Shown: positions 24,291 to 37,325 of the stretch, one piece after another
Numbering within the stretch: the stretch's first letter is position 1
Layout of the letters: each line of letters opens with the position of its first letter
Source: Neoechinorhynchus agilis
Lineage: Eukaryota > Acanthocephala
Length of the DNA: 64,000 bases
Assembly (NCBI GenBank): GCA_051530055.1
Contig: CM121341.1
Location: forward strand, 8,432,001-8,496,000
Direction: 5' to 3'
Translations under genes and position numbers: made by a program
The notes under the pieces: model-generated
The model's input: only the letters and a program-made list of their open reading frames with translations
What the model was told of the DNA's origin: nothing
The model's database searches: none

Positions 24291-24414
24291 AAAGGAGTCG
24301 CGGGCACCCCATTTGCGGATACAGAACCGGTCTAACGCTTTCCGTCCTACTCTGGTCGATAATGATGAGAGGATCCACTGATAGAAACACTGTTCCCCGT
24401 TTCGTTGCCTACGT

Positions 24415-24953
24415 TCAACAATTTCCATCTGGCACACTCGCCGCAAAGGTCCCGAACAAATCTTGATACTTCTTTTGGTAAGTTCGAAGATCCACCATAG
24501 TGTCTCTCACTCGCCAAACAACTGCGTCAGGATGTACCTTCAAATATTGTAAGCAACCCTCACACGGTAGCCTACTGTTTTCACAGAGGGCACACCGAAC
24601 CAGGGCATGCCGATAGTGGAGGATCAAGAATTTGGCATCTCCGCCCATCTCTTCCATTATCTTCCTTAAAACATTTGACATGAGAGCTGACTGAGAAGTT
24701 TTCCGAAGAAGGCACAACGCCACGTATGCCAAAAAAATTCGTCGTATGTATACATATTGGTTTCCAGTCGAAAGCTTAGGGAGTCCTTTGAGTAACCATT
24801 GACTTTCTTTGCTCTCACTCGGGTCAGTTGTGCTTCCACATCTATACTTCTCTTAAGCGCATGTGCATTAACCAAAACTTCGTTTACTACTCCCTCCGTA
24901 TTCTCACTCGCTAATTTATATTCTCTCTTGAGAGGTTGCGATTCCCTCGACAA
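24415..24953 (-). other. Unrecognised coding-like region
   Basis: Overlapping minus-strand frames of 95 and 105 residues. One contains a Cys-rich stretch (CALCENSRLPCEGC) that could bind zinc. No family recognised. It lies on the same strand as the virus-like region and a retrotransposon fragment and may be mobile-element debris. Confidence 0.25.
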
Positions 24954-25238
24954 CCAATTTATCTTGTTTGATGCAATCTAACCCTCGTTTCCTCGGCCTT
25001 CCTCGTCAGTCTATCCGTGCTGCGCAGTATGTGATCTGCTTCGCACTTCGAAACTTTATTGTGCCAGCGCAACCTTTTTTTTGACGATCAACTCTGAACA
25101 GCAGCAGGAGCTGAACAGCTCCCTTTAGCCGAGACCGTCCGTGTCTCGGCAGCCCTTGGTGATTTAACACAAGCTCCGAGCGAAGAACTCGCGCATCGCA
25201 TACAAGGGCGCTTTAATAAATTTTGGTCAACATTTTGC

Positions 25239-25300
25239 AAGAATTTTACAGTCGGATGCCCTTCCTAACGCCAACCCTCCTCCTTTTTCAGCCGGGGTGC
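25239..25300 (+). repeat. Dispersed-repeat-like segment
   Basis: The segment CGGATGCCCTTCCTAACGCC is one I recall from interspersed repeats of many animals. No element ends are visible here, so the family is not named. Confidence 0.3.
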
Positions 25301-25379
25301 GAAATGAAAAACGGTCAGTCGTATGTTTACTGGATTGCAAATTTACGAGAAATAGTTCAAATATACAAATGTGCGGAAG

Positions 25380-26560
25380 TTAGGAACAAAATTCACTAAA
25401 TGAAAGCACCTTCCTTAAACGATGTGATCAAAATATGTGAGACTTTCGAAATGTTGAAAGATACGTCGTGGAAGGAAAGGAGTGTGGGTCGAGAACCCCT
25501 GACCGACTTAATCGAAGTGCAGCAAGTTATACTTAAGGATAAGCACATCGAACTCGATGAGATTCCACAGCGACGGAATAGACTTTATCAGGAAGTAAAA
25601 TATCGGAAAGGACGGTGTGAAAGATGCTGACTCGAACACAACGTACAAAATTGTCCAGCTAGAGACATAAAGTGTTTCAAGTTTCAGCGCCTGGGCCATT
25701 TGCGGTCATGCTGTCGATCTTGGAATCCTATAGGTCAATTGGAAGAGCTGAATTCGATATCGGATGTGCACGACACAGCGGAAGGACAGGATCATATTCC
25801 CAAAATAGATGTCCAAATAAATGGAATCACAATGGAATATTATACCGGCGCCAGTGTATCCGTATTGACCATGATCGATTTGCGTAGAATAGGGCAGCCG
25901 ACCTTGACTCTTGTTAAATCCCTGAGGGTCTACGCAAGAAAACGTTTGCATACGCTGGGATAATGCGATATCAATATGATTTTGGGAGCCATACTGGAGG
26001 GATTAGAAGTTATGGCCGTACGAATTGCCAGGTACAGTTTATTCGGACTTCTTTGGATCAACGTTTTCGAAATTCCTTGGTCGAATTATGTATGACATAG
26101 CTTACGCTGCCAGCAGGCTGAAACAGGCAGAGATTCCGCCGTTTCCTCAATCGAACAAATCGATTTTTGACTATTAGACCGCTCCGGTTAACAACACAGA
26201 AACATCCTTAGCGATCGCCTCCAATGCAATCCCGAGAAGATGGAATAGTAGGCGAATTCAACTAACATTGAAGAATGAAGTAGAAAACGGGTTGATGCGA
26301 CAAACGGCACCGATGCATCGATTATTTCCAATCTAAAAATCTTTATTGCGAGAAGATTGTGCAATTCCTCAAGGTGTCTATCAATCTTTCCTAGTAGCAT
26401 TTTGTCAAAGAAAGACGTCGGTAACTTTTAAACAAATGGATTTTGCTGTGTCCATTTTCCATCTATTGAGAAAAAGAGGCCGATATTTACTACTCCGGAG
26501 CGTCACTTTATTCAACAATTCCAAGGTATCCGGGCAATGTTAACAATGGACGACTTCAAG
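25380..26560 (+). mobile_element. LTR retrotransposon fossil (gag zinc-knuckle and protease region)
   Basis: Conceptual translation in the plus direction shows Cys-rich nucleocapsid-like knuckles followed by an aspartic-protease-like segment, the order found at the gag/pol junction of LTR retrotransposons. No LTR pair was found and reverse transcriptase was not recognised. The element is a fragment with several breaks and looks old. Confidence 0.55.
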
Positions 26561-27821
26561 AAACGTTGTAGCTCCGGGATATTTGAGATTATCCTGCTCT
26601 CGATCTGTCGGACAAAGGATCGAGAAACTTACAACTTTGGGCATTTTGTTGAGTTTAAATTATTTTCATGTAATAAATTATCAGTAGTCATTTATGGAGG
26701 AAGTCTAATAATGACGAGGGTACGGATGATGAAGATGTCAATGGCTTTAAAAAGTTGATACTTTGGTAACAGTATCATTAATCAACGTCATTTCGTTTCC
26801 CAAACACTGATTTTTCATTGACCGCTTTCAATGATTATATGGATTTCCATCACGAATCGACCGCCTTTAATAATCGCGACCGCTAAAAAATTGATTCATC
26901 GAAAAACTTCACCAAGAATTAAGTTGAACTTTTTAAAAATCAATGCTCTGTAGTTCGTTAATCAATAAACTCTCATAAATGAGAATTGTGCGAAATTTAA
27001 AAGGTCTTTTTGGCGGACATTCATAAAGATTTCATCGTTACGCCATGGAATACTCGCTGTTCCTTTAAGGAATTAAATAATCCGATTCGAACCATTTGAT
27101 GATTTCGGTTCTTTTTTTCGTCAATAATACAAGTAAAAGAACGTTCGTAAGATGTTATCGATGACAACATTCACCAATCTGTTCGCCGTGAATATCGCGC
27201 TGATTATCGATATTATCCACGAAATCCCAAAAACCTAAGCGCTGATTCCGTATATCGATAAGTTACGTTGAATCTACGAGCAGATTTAAATGCTAAAATA
27301 GATCCTTAATTTTTGTTACACGCTTCCATTGTGTTCATGATGAACATTTGAACGAAAGGTGCCAATTTGTTTTTTGAAATGGGAATTTGTTCAACAAAGA
27401 CCGAAGAAGGAAAAACCTAAGCACTTAATAATTTAAAAATTTACGTGCTTAAAACAAGTTTTAATTCTTTAAAAGGAGACTAACAAACTGTTTAACGCCA
27501 TTCCAAGCCACTGGTCGAGAGGAAAAACCTCAGTACTTCATCATTTTAAGTTTGGATGAAATGAAAAAATATCACAGTGTTTGGTACGTGTGGGTATCGA
27601 AACTTTTAAATTTTTTGTAAAAACCATGATTACAGAAAGCTCAAAAGATTAACGGGATGGATATTTTCGCCTTTATGCAATCATTAACACAATCACCGAG
27701 GCCACATTCGTCCTTTGTTTTTTGTTTTGAGCAACAAAACCGATACGTATTAATTCGCAATATCGTTCCTTGCTCGATTGCCTTTCCCAAGGAGACGGAT
27801 AACAATTTCAAATAGAAACAT
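26561..27821. other. Spacer, 5' flank of the GATA-finger gene
   Basis: AT-rich, no coding family or RNA recognised. Confidence 0.4.
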
Positions 27822-28977
27822 GAATCCAGAAATAAGCAAAATCCTTTTACGTTTAATTCAACGATTGAGCGATAATATTCCGACAAGTGACAGTCAACGG
27901 TTTGAAAACCACATTTTAATTATGGGGGCTACAATGGAATCCATGCGGATTCTAGCGAGCCAAAATGCGACGAGCAAACCAACGCCAGGTGAGTTCCACA
28001 AAAACCTCATATCGATTCCATTATTTCAAATGAGTTTAGGAGTGTCATTTCCTTCAATGAATTCAACTCGAAGTAACCAGCCAGTAAATCTCGATAGAAC
28101 ATTTGCCGGTTTGTTGAGAATGGCACCCTCGAACACTACAGCGTCCGCATTGTCAGTGGCCGCAAACTTAGCAAACGCCCAGCAACAGTGTTTCCGAATA
28201 ACTTCCGAGCAGTCCAAGGAGCAAAAATCGGCCGAAACAAATCGAATGATTGGCGATACCAACCAAGAACTTGAAGATTTAATGCAATTCATAATTCAAA
28301 ATGCCGATGCCATCGCTGAGAGTCGTCCGCCGCAAATCTTTCCGAGAATAAATGATAATAATCGAGTCGGCGTCATCAGTCTCGAGATGTTAAATGAACG
28401 CCAAGATTCAGTCGGCAATCCTCAAGCTTTTCTTCCAAAAACATCGCAGCCAACAATGCCTTGGATTTGTGCAAAATGCGGAACTTTTTTAACTCCATCG
28501 TGGCATCAATATAAAGGTTCGGTCTACTGCTTTTCATGCGCTGACTCGGTCGCATTTTCCGAATGGGAACCGGCCATTCGCGAACTATTTGAAAAATTCC
28601 TGGCTTCAGAATGGATTCCTCCTGTTCTCGATCCGGACCACGGCACAAACATTGACCAAAGAACTCAAATCTTAACATCACGAAGATCGGCAAGGTCACA
28701 GGAGAAACTCGGGATTGAAGACACAACAAAAATAAGTGAACCAACTCGGGAAAACATTCCATCGGTTCACAATTCGCCGGTTGAAAAATAATCTGACGTT
28801 TTTATCCATCAAACTGACCATCAAACGGAAACTAATTTGTTTCAGGCAAATGAAGGAGCCGCCAATTCTCTTCCACCAATAGAAATTGATAGCAGTACAA
28901 ACAGAAAAAAAGATAAAGAAGGAGAATCTCAATGTAGAGATAGTTCGTCTGAGAGCAATTTTGTAAGACGAGAGTAA
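27822..28977 (+). CDS. GATA-type zinc-finger protein, possibly GATAD2/p66-like
   Basis: The proposed start is the Met of MNPEIS (27822); an in-frame ATG at 27778 would add 15 residues. Exon 1 ends at 28779, a 66-bp intron (28780-28845, GTTGAA...TTTGTTTCAG) removes an in-frame stop, and exon 2 (28846-28977) adds a charged tail. The spliced protein has about 362 residues. The key feature, at about residue 217 from this start, is a CxxC-x16-CxxC finger, CAKCGTFLTPSWHQYK-GSVYCFSC, with the CGT..TP.W signature of GATA-type fingers. The finger and following helix resemble the C-terminal finger of GATAD2/p66, a subunit of the NuRD deacetylase complex. The N-terminal coiled-coil region of p66 is not evident, so orthology is tentative. 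The donor is weak, so the intron needs transcript support. Confidence 0.5.
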
Positions 28978-30608
28978 TATTGATAAATAAGTTTTTATTT
29001 GTACGTCTGCATTAAGTTATTTCCAAAATACGATAGTGAACGGTTGTTAGAGTGAAATCGGAATTGTAAACTTTAAGCGATCCGGCCTTTATGGATGTGT
29101 TCTTCACAATCCCGGATATAAAATATTTTATCGAGATTTTTTGAAAGATAAAGCCTCGCCAAGCGATGCAGAGCTCCATGAGGTTTGTCGCCTAAAAACT
29201 TTCAACAACAACAATAATAACGACGACAACAATTGCAAACAAATTAAATTCCTTTTTTATAGGAATTTTTGTGACCACAAATAGCAAAGACGATTTTCGG
29301 CGTATTTTTTGGAAACCAATCTCAGGTTTTGTTTTTCAATTGAAACTTAGCCGGGCTGTGGTAATGATAAAGAAAATCTTTATTTTTGAGCTTTCATCGT
29401 CTTGCTCGAAAATCTACAAAGGCTCATGGAGATGTGAAGTTTGCTAGCGACATCGAAGCCGGGACTTTAGCAGTTCTTGGGCTTTTTTGAGATGATTTCC
29501 TTTCCCTACGGCCCGGAATGCAGGTTCCTTGGCGATTCCATTGCTGACAAAATTCGATTTGCACTTTATCGAAACTTTGTTTACGAAATTAACTGAGAAC
29601 GATATTTGGTCAATTGCAATCGCGATTTCGCTTGGATGGGCCGTTGATATGATAAAGAAAATCTTTATTTTCGAGCTTTCGCAGTCTTACGGCTGACAGG
29701 AAACGTTCGTAAACTCCTGAATCCGGACGCAAAATCTATGCTATCTCCCGTACTTGAACCTTTAGAAAATAGCCGAAGAATCGAAGGATTCAATTTATTT
29801 TAAGATGAGCTTTCTAAAGACCATTTTCAAGTGCTGGATTTGTCCAAAAAATATCCAAAAAAGTGAATTATTGTGTTAAACGAAGAAGCAAACTGCGACT
29901 GTAGAGGTTTTTTTTATAGATACCCATTTTCATTAAACAGAATTGTTGAAAATTAATGATTTTTTCTTTGAAGGTTACTCATTTTTCAAAAACTCTTCGG
30001 TTGGTTTTAGAAATCACCTCTAACGAGGTTTTAAGACGATTAATTCTTTTTAGTGTGTCTTTAAAAGAAAAATGTCGGGAAATCAAACGAACAACTAAAC
30101 AAGAAGGTGGATGTTCGGAAATGTACCAATAATCCCCAATAACAAATCAATTAGTCCGTAACAATAACGACTGTCAATTGGTTTCAACTGAGTTACACTT
30201 TATCCCGAGAACAGAAGAGTAAGATTTTTACTTCGAGATGTACAAAAACGATCGCTTACCACGATTTCGACGCTAAAAATAGGAAACAAATTCTCTTTTT
30301 TCATAGCTTCCTGATTTCATTGTTCCACTCGCGCATTTTGTTGTCATCTTTTTTAAACATTCTTCTTTAAATTGATTCAAGAAGTCGGCTAAAGGTTTGT
30401 TGGAATTCTACGAAAATAAATCGTTTAGTTCGTGTTCCCTTAGCCACTTTACGGTCTCTCTTTATCTTATTAATTAGTTAAAATTAAAATATTTTAATTG
30501 GCGTTGATGAATTGCGATCTTCATGAATTCATTGCGACTCCTCTGAAAGGATCCATTCCATTTGCGATCCAAACACGGCTCACGGAAAGGGCAAACTGAG
30601 ATCGTACT
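28978..30608. other. Spacer with a small diverged direct repeat
   Basis: GATAAAGAAAATCTTTATTT recurs at about 29367 and 29652 with similar flanks, a short local duplication. Otherwise no gene or RNA was recognised. Confidence 0.4.
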
Positions 30609-33600
30609 TTAAAAGTTTCCTTCACTGATCTCTGTGCTCTCTTTGGGTGTCTTTGTACCTTGGAATTCTCGAGACCGTTTCTTATTTGGATCGTATTCAA
30701 TTATACTTCCTTTACTCGTTTGATGGAACACAGGATGGGATCCTGTTGATGACAATGCAATGTCATTCGTTTGTGCTTTATCGTAAATTCTACTCTGTAA
30801 AGCCCAACTGCCTCGTGGTCTTTCATAAGGTTCAGATCGCTTTGGCGCTTCATCCCATCTACTAATACGATTGAGCGCGGTTGTGTGATCTTTGAATGTT
30901 TTAATTGCCTGTTCATTTTTCACCATATTTTTGGGTGTTATTGGTTTTACTTGTGCTAAAGTGGCGCTTGACCTCGATGTGTCTTCTTTTTCCATTCTTA
31001 GGTCACACTCCCCAGTATGATGATGATCGGTGAGCGTTGTGTTTCCCTCAGGAGACGACAATTCTGCTATATCCATAAATCGTATCCTACTGTGAAACTT
31101 TCTTGGCGTAGTCATCGCCTCTGGTTTTAATTTCGAAGGATACTCAGTTAGATTATAACTCGAGTTGCATAATTCCGGGGACGTTAATTCTATTATATCC
31201 ATGGACCGCGCATTACGCTTCGAGTTTTTTGGTTTTGCTGTCTGTTTGTCATTGGACATCTTGATTTTATCCGAGATGTCCACATCATCGTTCAAACTTT
31301 TAAGGCTCATTTTGCTTATATTCCTAGTCAGCGGTTCTCCCGAGACCTTTGGCATTTGCCTGGGTGATGCCTTTATCGCCAAATCTTTATTCGATTCTTT
31401 GTCGAAATGCAAAAAGGTCGTATTTTCATCGACAAAATTCGTTCTTTCAATGCTGTTATTTGAGACTTTTCTTGTTTTATCGACATGCATTTGTTGAGTT
31501 TTTAAGCTTGGAGATTCAAATAATACGGGTAAAACTTCTTGAATAACACCGGCGTCTTTGGCGTCACTCGCTGAAATTAGCCAGTGTTCGCCTTTGACAT
31601 GAGTGCTGACTTTGTTCACTTCTTTAATAATTCTGCCACCATCAAGTTTTGGCTCTACTCGCGAATTTGAAGATTCTCGCAAGATCAATAAATCCTCTAG
31701 AGCGGTGCTAATGGTTTTATCTCCTGCGTTAATAATTGCTCGATAATCGTCTTTAATCTTCAACTCCAATTTAGCATCACTGTTGTCGATCCCGTTGAGT
31801 TTGTTCCCGGACTCTTCCAATACTTCTTTGGTCTGCAATTCTTTTAAACTCTGGGATTTTGGTTGTGATAAATACTGTTTTAGGGTACCTCTTGCGATTT
31901 CATCGAGACTAATTACGCTTTCTGGTTGGTCTCCTTCAAGATCATGTTTTACTTCGGCTTTCGTTGCACTTTTACACGTTATGTCGCTTTGAGTCTTCGT
32001 AAGATACTTATTCTGCGGGTCGAGCGTTTTGAATGATAAACTTGATTTAAAATTTAGCTCACTGTCGCTTAATTTGGCCATGTCTCCTTTACTCTCAATT
32101 TTTTTGGAGTGCAGCGCCTCCATTTTGATTAGCTTCCGCTCATTTCCATCCACGTCTTTATGTGATGGTTCAAATTGATGAAATGCAACAGTGGAACTTA
32201 TAGTGGTTTCGGAAACATCTTTCAATTCCTCTTGTTTTATTTTTATGTCTAGAAATGCTTCTCGGCCAGGCGGCTTTTGTATCGTCGACTGATTGTCCTT
32301 TATTTTGTCCTCGGAAATGACATTATTTTGAAAGGTATCTTCCAATTTTATTTTCCCTTGCACTTTAGGACTTGCTTCCACTCGACGGTCTACAGTGGCC
32401 GCTAACCTTTGTGTTGTTTGAGACATTTGTGTTATTTCAATCAACCCGCTTTCCATTTTTACTTTCCCTTCTAATGATAATTGAGATCCATATTCGTCAC
32501 GATTGACGGCACCATTTTTCGGATCCAACTCTTGCTGGTCGTTAGTTTCCAATGGTAAGTTAGGAGATTTGCTTCCAACGCTGATTTCAATGATTTGGTT
32601 CTTCACTTTCTCGCCTATGGCCGAAACTAATGTTCGTTCAGCTGAAGGAATTTCTTTGAAAACTCCTAAAACAGTTTCAGATGATTTGACATGTTGCGCT
32701 TTTGACTTTTCCAATCGTTCTAAAGACATAATTTGCGTAGCTGAAGAAGTTTCATTGATAATCATAGCCGTCGGTTTATAAATTTTAAATTCCAAACTTT
32801 GAATTGCTTTCACAATATTTAGGCTACACTCACGAATGGCATTTTGCAAATTATTTGAATCTCCTTCTAGGGATCGCTTCGTTATTTCATCTTTGCGCAT
32901 TTTTACCAAATTTTTAATTTGATTTTTAATGTGTTTTTCAATATCGCTGCTACTTTTGCACTTTATGTTGTAATCGATTTGACTCGAAGACAGCGACTCC
33001 ATCAATATCCTTGATGAAGTTTCGGGCTTAAATTCTTTATTTCCTTCTTCGGTAAACACTTGGTATTCATGCCGAGATTCTGACGATATCTCAGTCAGTC
33101 CTTCACCATGGCCCATCAATCCAATAATATTTTCCTTCAAACATTGCGTCACAACGTCGATTTTAGTACCGCCCACGGCGATACTTCGTGAATTTTTCGG
33201 TGTTTCCAACTCATTTGTGCCTTGAAGTTCTTTTACAATTTCCTCAGTTGGAAAAATCAGGTTTCCTTCGTCTCTTAATAAAGTGCCTACGCCTATTTGA
33301 TGATCTATTGCTACTGCCCAATCCTCAGAATGAAGTAAAGCCGCTTCACTTTTATTATTTGGAATCGTTTGAGATTGAAGAAGGCCATTTTGTGTATTTA
33401 AGCTTTGTATATCAAATTCGTCTTTTTCTGCGCTTGACTTCTTTTGTCGATTTTGAAATTCATGAATTATCACTACGCTTTTACCATTTTTAGACTCTAT
33501 TTGCTGATGTATCATATCCTTGTGCTTGAAGGAAGGTCCTGGTGTTTTGGATCCGTATTGAATTCCATTTAAAGCATTTGATTCTTCGTTGTGCTCATTT

Positions 33601-34993
33601 TCAATTTTTACTTGAATTCGTGACTGACTATCGTCATCCGCTCGGTACATTTTTTGCTTCATTTCTCTCATGGTTCCATTTAATAATTCCCCCTTTCGCT
33701 GGGATGTTGTCCACTTAGATATTGCTTTATAAGCCTTTCCATTGTCATCTATTTCTTTTGTTGGGGAAGCAAAATCGCTCTGTAATTTATGTTGGTCGAG
33801 TGTTTTTATTGTATCCTTTTCGGAGGTTTGTTGGGTGCCGTGACAATTGAACTTTATTCCTGTCTCTTTATCAAGCTGCAATTGATGGATACCATTCAGG
33901 TTTTGCATTTTAACATCTTTCTTTTCCATATCCTGATCATTAGAGTTGGCGTTTGATAGAATCGATTTAAAATCTTTCACATCCATGCCAAAATGCTTTT
34001 CATCTCTTTGTGAATGCGGCTTTACTTTTGCTAACCTTTCCATGTCGTGGTCGTCAGATTCTGCACCATATTTTTGACTTAAATCGAGCTGTGCTGGTCT
34101 GTCGACTACAACCTCAAAAAACGCCGTTTTCATGCCCATCGCATTATCCGCGTTAATGTAATTATCCATTTCTTGTAATCTTATTTGCCCCTTCACTTCA
34201 CCGATATCTGAAACCAGTTCATTTTTATTGGTTACAGAGGAACAAAGTGTATCGTTAGAAGATTGCTCGCTGTGATTTCTTGGTCTCCCTTCAATTTTTT
34301 TCTCGGTATATTCCTGCGAAATTGTTTTTGAGTTCAATACATGTCCAGATTCCTGTCTAACCATTCGCAATTTTTTCGTCGCTGCGGATTGAATAGTTGC
34401 GACTGTTTCACCCAATGGCCGCGTGTCCAATTTTCGAACCGAACGGTTTCCCAAATTACTCTCTGATTCGCAACATGATGTTAAGTCATCACTAGAACAA
34501 CTCCATAATGTGCCGGAACTGCACGACAGTTTGCTGTTAGCACCCTCCGATTCGGGACTAAAGAATTCCGTGGTTGTGGAACATCTTGATGAGCATTCAA
34601 TAGATTTCCAAGCATCACTTTCTTTATTGCTTAAATGCGATTTTGAAGTCACTTTATCTGATATACCCTTCGGAGAAAATAAATTTCTTGTCTTTTTCGA
34701 CACATCAACCAGCCAACCAAAACCCGAACTAAAAGCTGTCGGAACCTAATTGGTTGTTGGTCAATACATGAATTTAAAAAAAGTACACAAACCTTTTGCA
34801 ATGAATCGGCACTTTGTACATCCGAACTTTTAATTGGAGCCAATTGTGGATCTGCTTCGAGGACAATCGCTTCTGGCCGCAATGAATCACTCGATAACAA
34901 TGCGCCATGGATTGCATTTTGTTTCACAAGTGCCAATGTTTTAATTTTTGTAGCCTTAGAAGTTGTCAGTTGGAACGATTCCTTCTGGCTCAT
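30609..34993 (-). CDS. Large disordered Lys/Glu/Ser-rich protein with many SUMO-type motifs
   Basis: Two exons: exon 1 at 34793-34993 (67 codons), a 47-bp intron at 34746-34792 (GTTTGT...AATTAG), and exon 2 at 30609-34745. The spliced protein has about 1445 residues. It is hydrophilic and mostly disordered, with no enzyme domain recognised. Near the junction is SGFGWLVDVSKKTRNLFSP. It carries many psi-K-x-E sites (VKIE, VKME, IKLE, IKQE, IKME), the consensus for SUMO attachment. Near the C-terminus a motif recurs: MDIIELTSPE and MDIAELSSPE, about 40 residues apart. A nuclear scaffold or regulator role is suggested by composition only. I do not recognise the family. A single frame of more than 1300 codons in AT-rich DNA makes it a real gene. 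Confidence 0.8.
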
Positions 34994-35830
34994 ATCATCG
35001 AGAAATGTAAATGCTAAAGAGAGCTATTTTGTTTCCATGGTAACAATTTTCATGTCTTATAATTACAAAATAGTTTAACATATTACAAAAACATCATTCA
35101 ACAATGCAAATCTTTAAGTTATAATTAATTTCTTGTTCTGCAATTTACGTCCGTTGATCTCCAAAGAACGCGAAAAGGAATTTAAAAAGATTGTATGTTG
35201 CTTCTACCTAAGAATTTGAAATTTGCGCTTCTTACCAAATTCATTACAAAAATGCAATACTTCGGCTTCCAATTTTCATGTCCGACGGAATGAGTGATTT
35301 CAATGAATCACGTTTATCCATATTTCATGGATTAAGCATAAACTTTTTTAAACAGAAAAAGCCCCATCAAATGTAGCGCTCGCTGTCTACAGATAAAAGT
35401 GGCGCAGCGATATCGGAGAACAGTTAGTTTCCGTCTCGTTATCTACCTGACGATCTAGTTGGACTTTTGATGCAGCTTAATATGGTGGAGCGCCAAATGA
35501 TGGGACCTGAAAAGGTTTTTTGTAAACGAATGTGTCCCGGTTTTGGCTTCTTCGACTCTTCTCCCAAAAGATTTATCGGCTCGTTTCGAGGCATGAGAGA
35601 ATACACGCAATCCGGATTAACTAGGAAATATTTCCAATATTAACTCCAATCGAAAATCATCGACTATGCCACTATAGCATTAAACCCGTTTGCTTGGCTG
35701 TGTTTTCGCTAGGCTCAATTAAGAAAGGGACGGTAGGAATCTCAATATTCCAGACAAATAACGGACAGCCTTATTTCCCTTACCGTTACTCCCCTAGCTC
35801 ATTCATTCCCTTGGCTGTGGTTTCGCTGGG
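34994..35830. other. Spacer, 5' flank of the disordered-protein gene
   Basis: No gene recognised. Short related segments with TTGGCTGTG(T/G)TTTCGCT(A/G)GGCT occur at about 35693 and 35812, a minor local repeat. Confidence 0.4.
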
Positions 35831-36196
35831 CTAACAAATCGGTACAACTGCAAGTAATAGTTCTTGATTTCCTATAGATTGAATTGATAATCCCGTCAAA
35901 GGTGTACCGACGATAGCTGCTAATCCTCGAAAAGCAAGGCATATTGACACTTCGTCTAAACAATCAGAACGATCTACGATCTCATCGATTGAAGTAGCCA
36001 TGCATACAAAAGTAATTCCAGTGCAAATTCCATTACAAATCGTATAAAGCAACAAAAAGGAGGACGAGCGAACGTTACGGACGAAGGTGTCGATTACGCC
36101 CAGAACGCATTGAGCGAATGTGGTGACGCAGATTGGTCTTGTCTGATACTCACATATTATCCACTTTATTGATATTTTTGCTACAACCATGATCAC
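35831..36196 (-). pseudogene. MFS transporter fragment, monocarboxylate-transporter (SLC16)-like
   Basis: 121 residues with several hydrophobic segments, including FRGLAAIVGTPLTG, which matches the conserved late-helix region of SLC16-type transporters. Only the C-terminal quarter of a protein that usually has over 400 residues is present, and no other exons were found nearby. Either a relic or a lone exon of a gene whose other exons are unrecognised. Family assignment rests on one motif plus hydrophobicity. Confidence 0.45.
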
Positions 36197-36519
36197 TCCT
36201 ATGTGGATTTTTGTCGATTCCTACGAAAATATGCTTATCGATTCGCGCATTTAAAAATACGTGAAAAAATTATAAGCGGAATTTCGCCAATTTGTTTCCC
36301 AATGGAGTGGCGCGGAATGAAGGATATAATGAAAATTTGTTTCCAACAATTATAAAGGAACCATCGTTTCTTGAGAAATTTGGTAACAGTTTGAACACTA
36401 GGCCAACATTTTCACTCAGATAATAGTGGATGATTTATTAAGCATTGGAAATTCACAACATGTTACGTAGTTACTGGATCTTTGTGTGGCATTTTTAATT
36501 TTAAGATATAGATAGATTT
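36197..36519. other. Spacer, no gene recognised
   Basis: No feature seen. Confidence 0.35.
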
Positions 36520-37325
36520 TTCCAAAACGTTCCCGAGTACGATGTTTTATTTTGTCCGAATTTTCGCCGCTTCATGGCTTCTTCGGGGACTCTCCCTCGC
36601 TCTGAAAGGTCAGAAAAGTGATAAACTGTCTGACAATTCATCCTTCCGATTCGCAAGCAACGGATATTCTACACAAGTAGACCGGATGATTGACAGGGCA
36701 AACAAGCGACGAAATCGGAAAGATCGATTTACCACTGTTGGCAATCCCGTATATATCCGAAGATTTCACATGGAACGTAAAGCGAATACTTCGGGAATGC
36801 CACGCCAGAGCACGGGTTGTGCATATGACCGGTCCTTCCTTAAGAAAGCTTCCGATGAGGACTAATCACCACGAGGATCAAGAGAATTGTCCAAAAAAGT
36901 GCAGGATCACATGCGGCAATTGCAAGGACCAGGGGAAATCCTGCTGCTGCTACATTGGAAAGACGGAGCGGGGGCTACACCAGCGGGTAACTGAGCATTT
37001 CTGAACCCGCAGGCACCGTCGTACGTGTCAACACCGCTGGCCACCCATTTTGCTAACCACCACCACAATAATGTTAGCTTAGTATTGGGGTGGGGGTTCT
37101 CTACAAGGCATCTGATCCTGTAGACCTTTTGCATTGTCGAAGCTCTGCTTATTGGCCGTGGAGGAGTAGCAGGGTCAACTGATGGGTCACTCAATCGGAA
37201 GGATGAATTGTCAGACAGTTTATCACTTTTCTGACCTTTCAGAGTGAGGGAGAGTCCCCGAAGAAGCCGCGAAACGGCGAAAATTAGGACAAAATTAAAA
37301 AATAAAACGTTCTAGGTAACGTTTT
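36520..37325 (+). mobile_element. Penelope-like element fragment flanked by inverted repeats
   Basis: The plus strand encodes a PLE C-terminal part: VKRILRE, ARVVHMTGPSLRKL, a Cys-rich stretch (CPKKCRITCGNCKDQGKSCCC), then YIGKTERGLHQRVTEH, the core of the GIY-YIG endonuclease. About 130 bp at the left (36520-36650) reappears inverted at the right (37190-37325). PLEs are known for terminal repeats that may be inverted. The reverse transcriptase part is missing, so this is a short, dead remnant. Confidence 0.75.
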
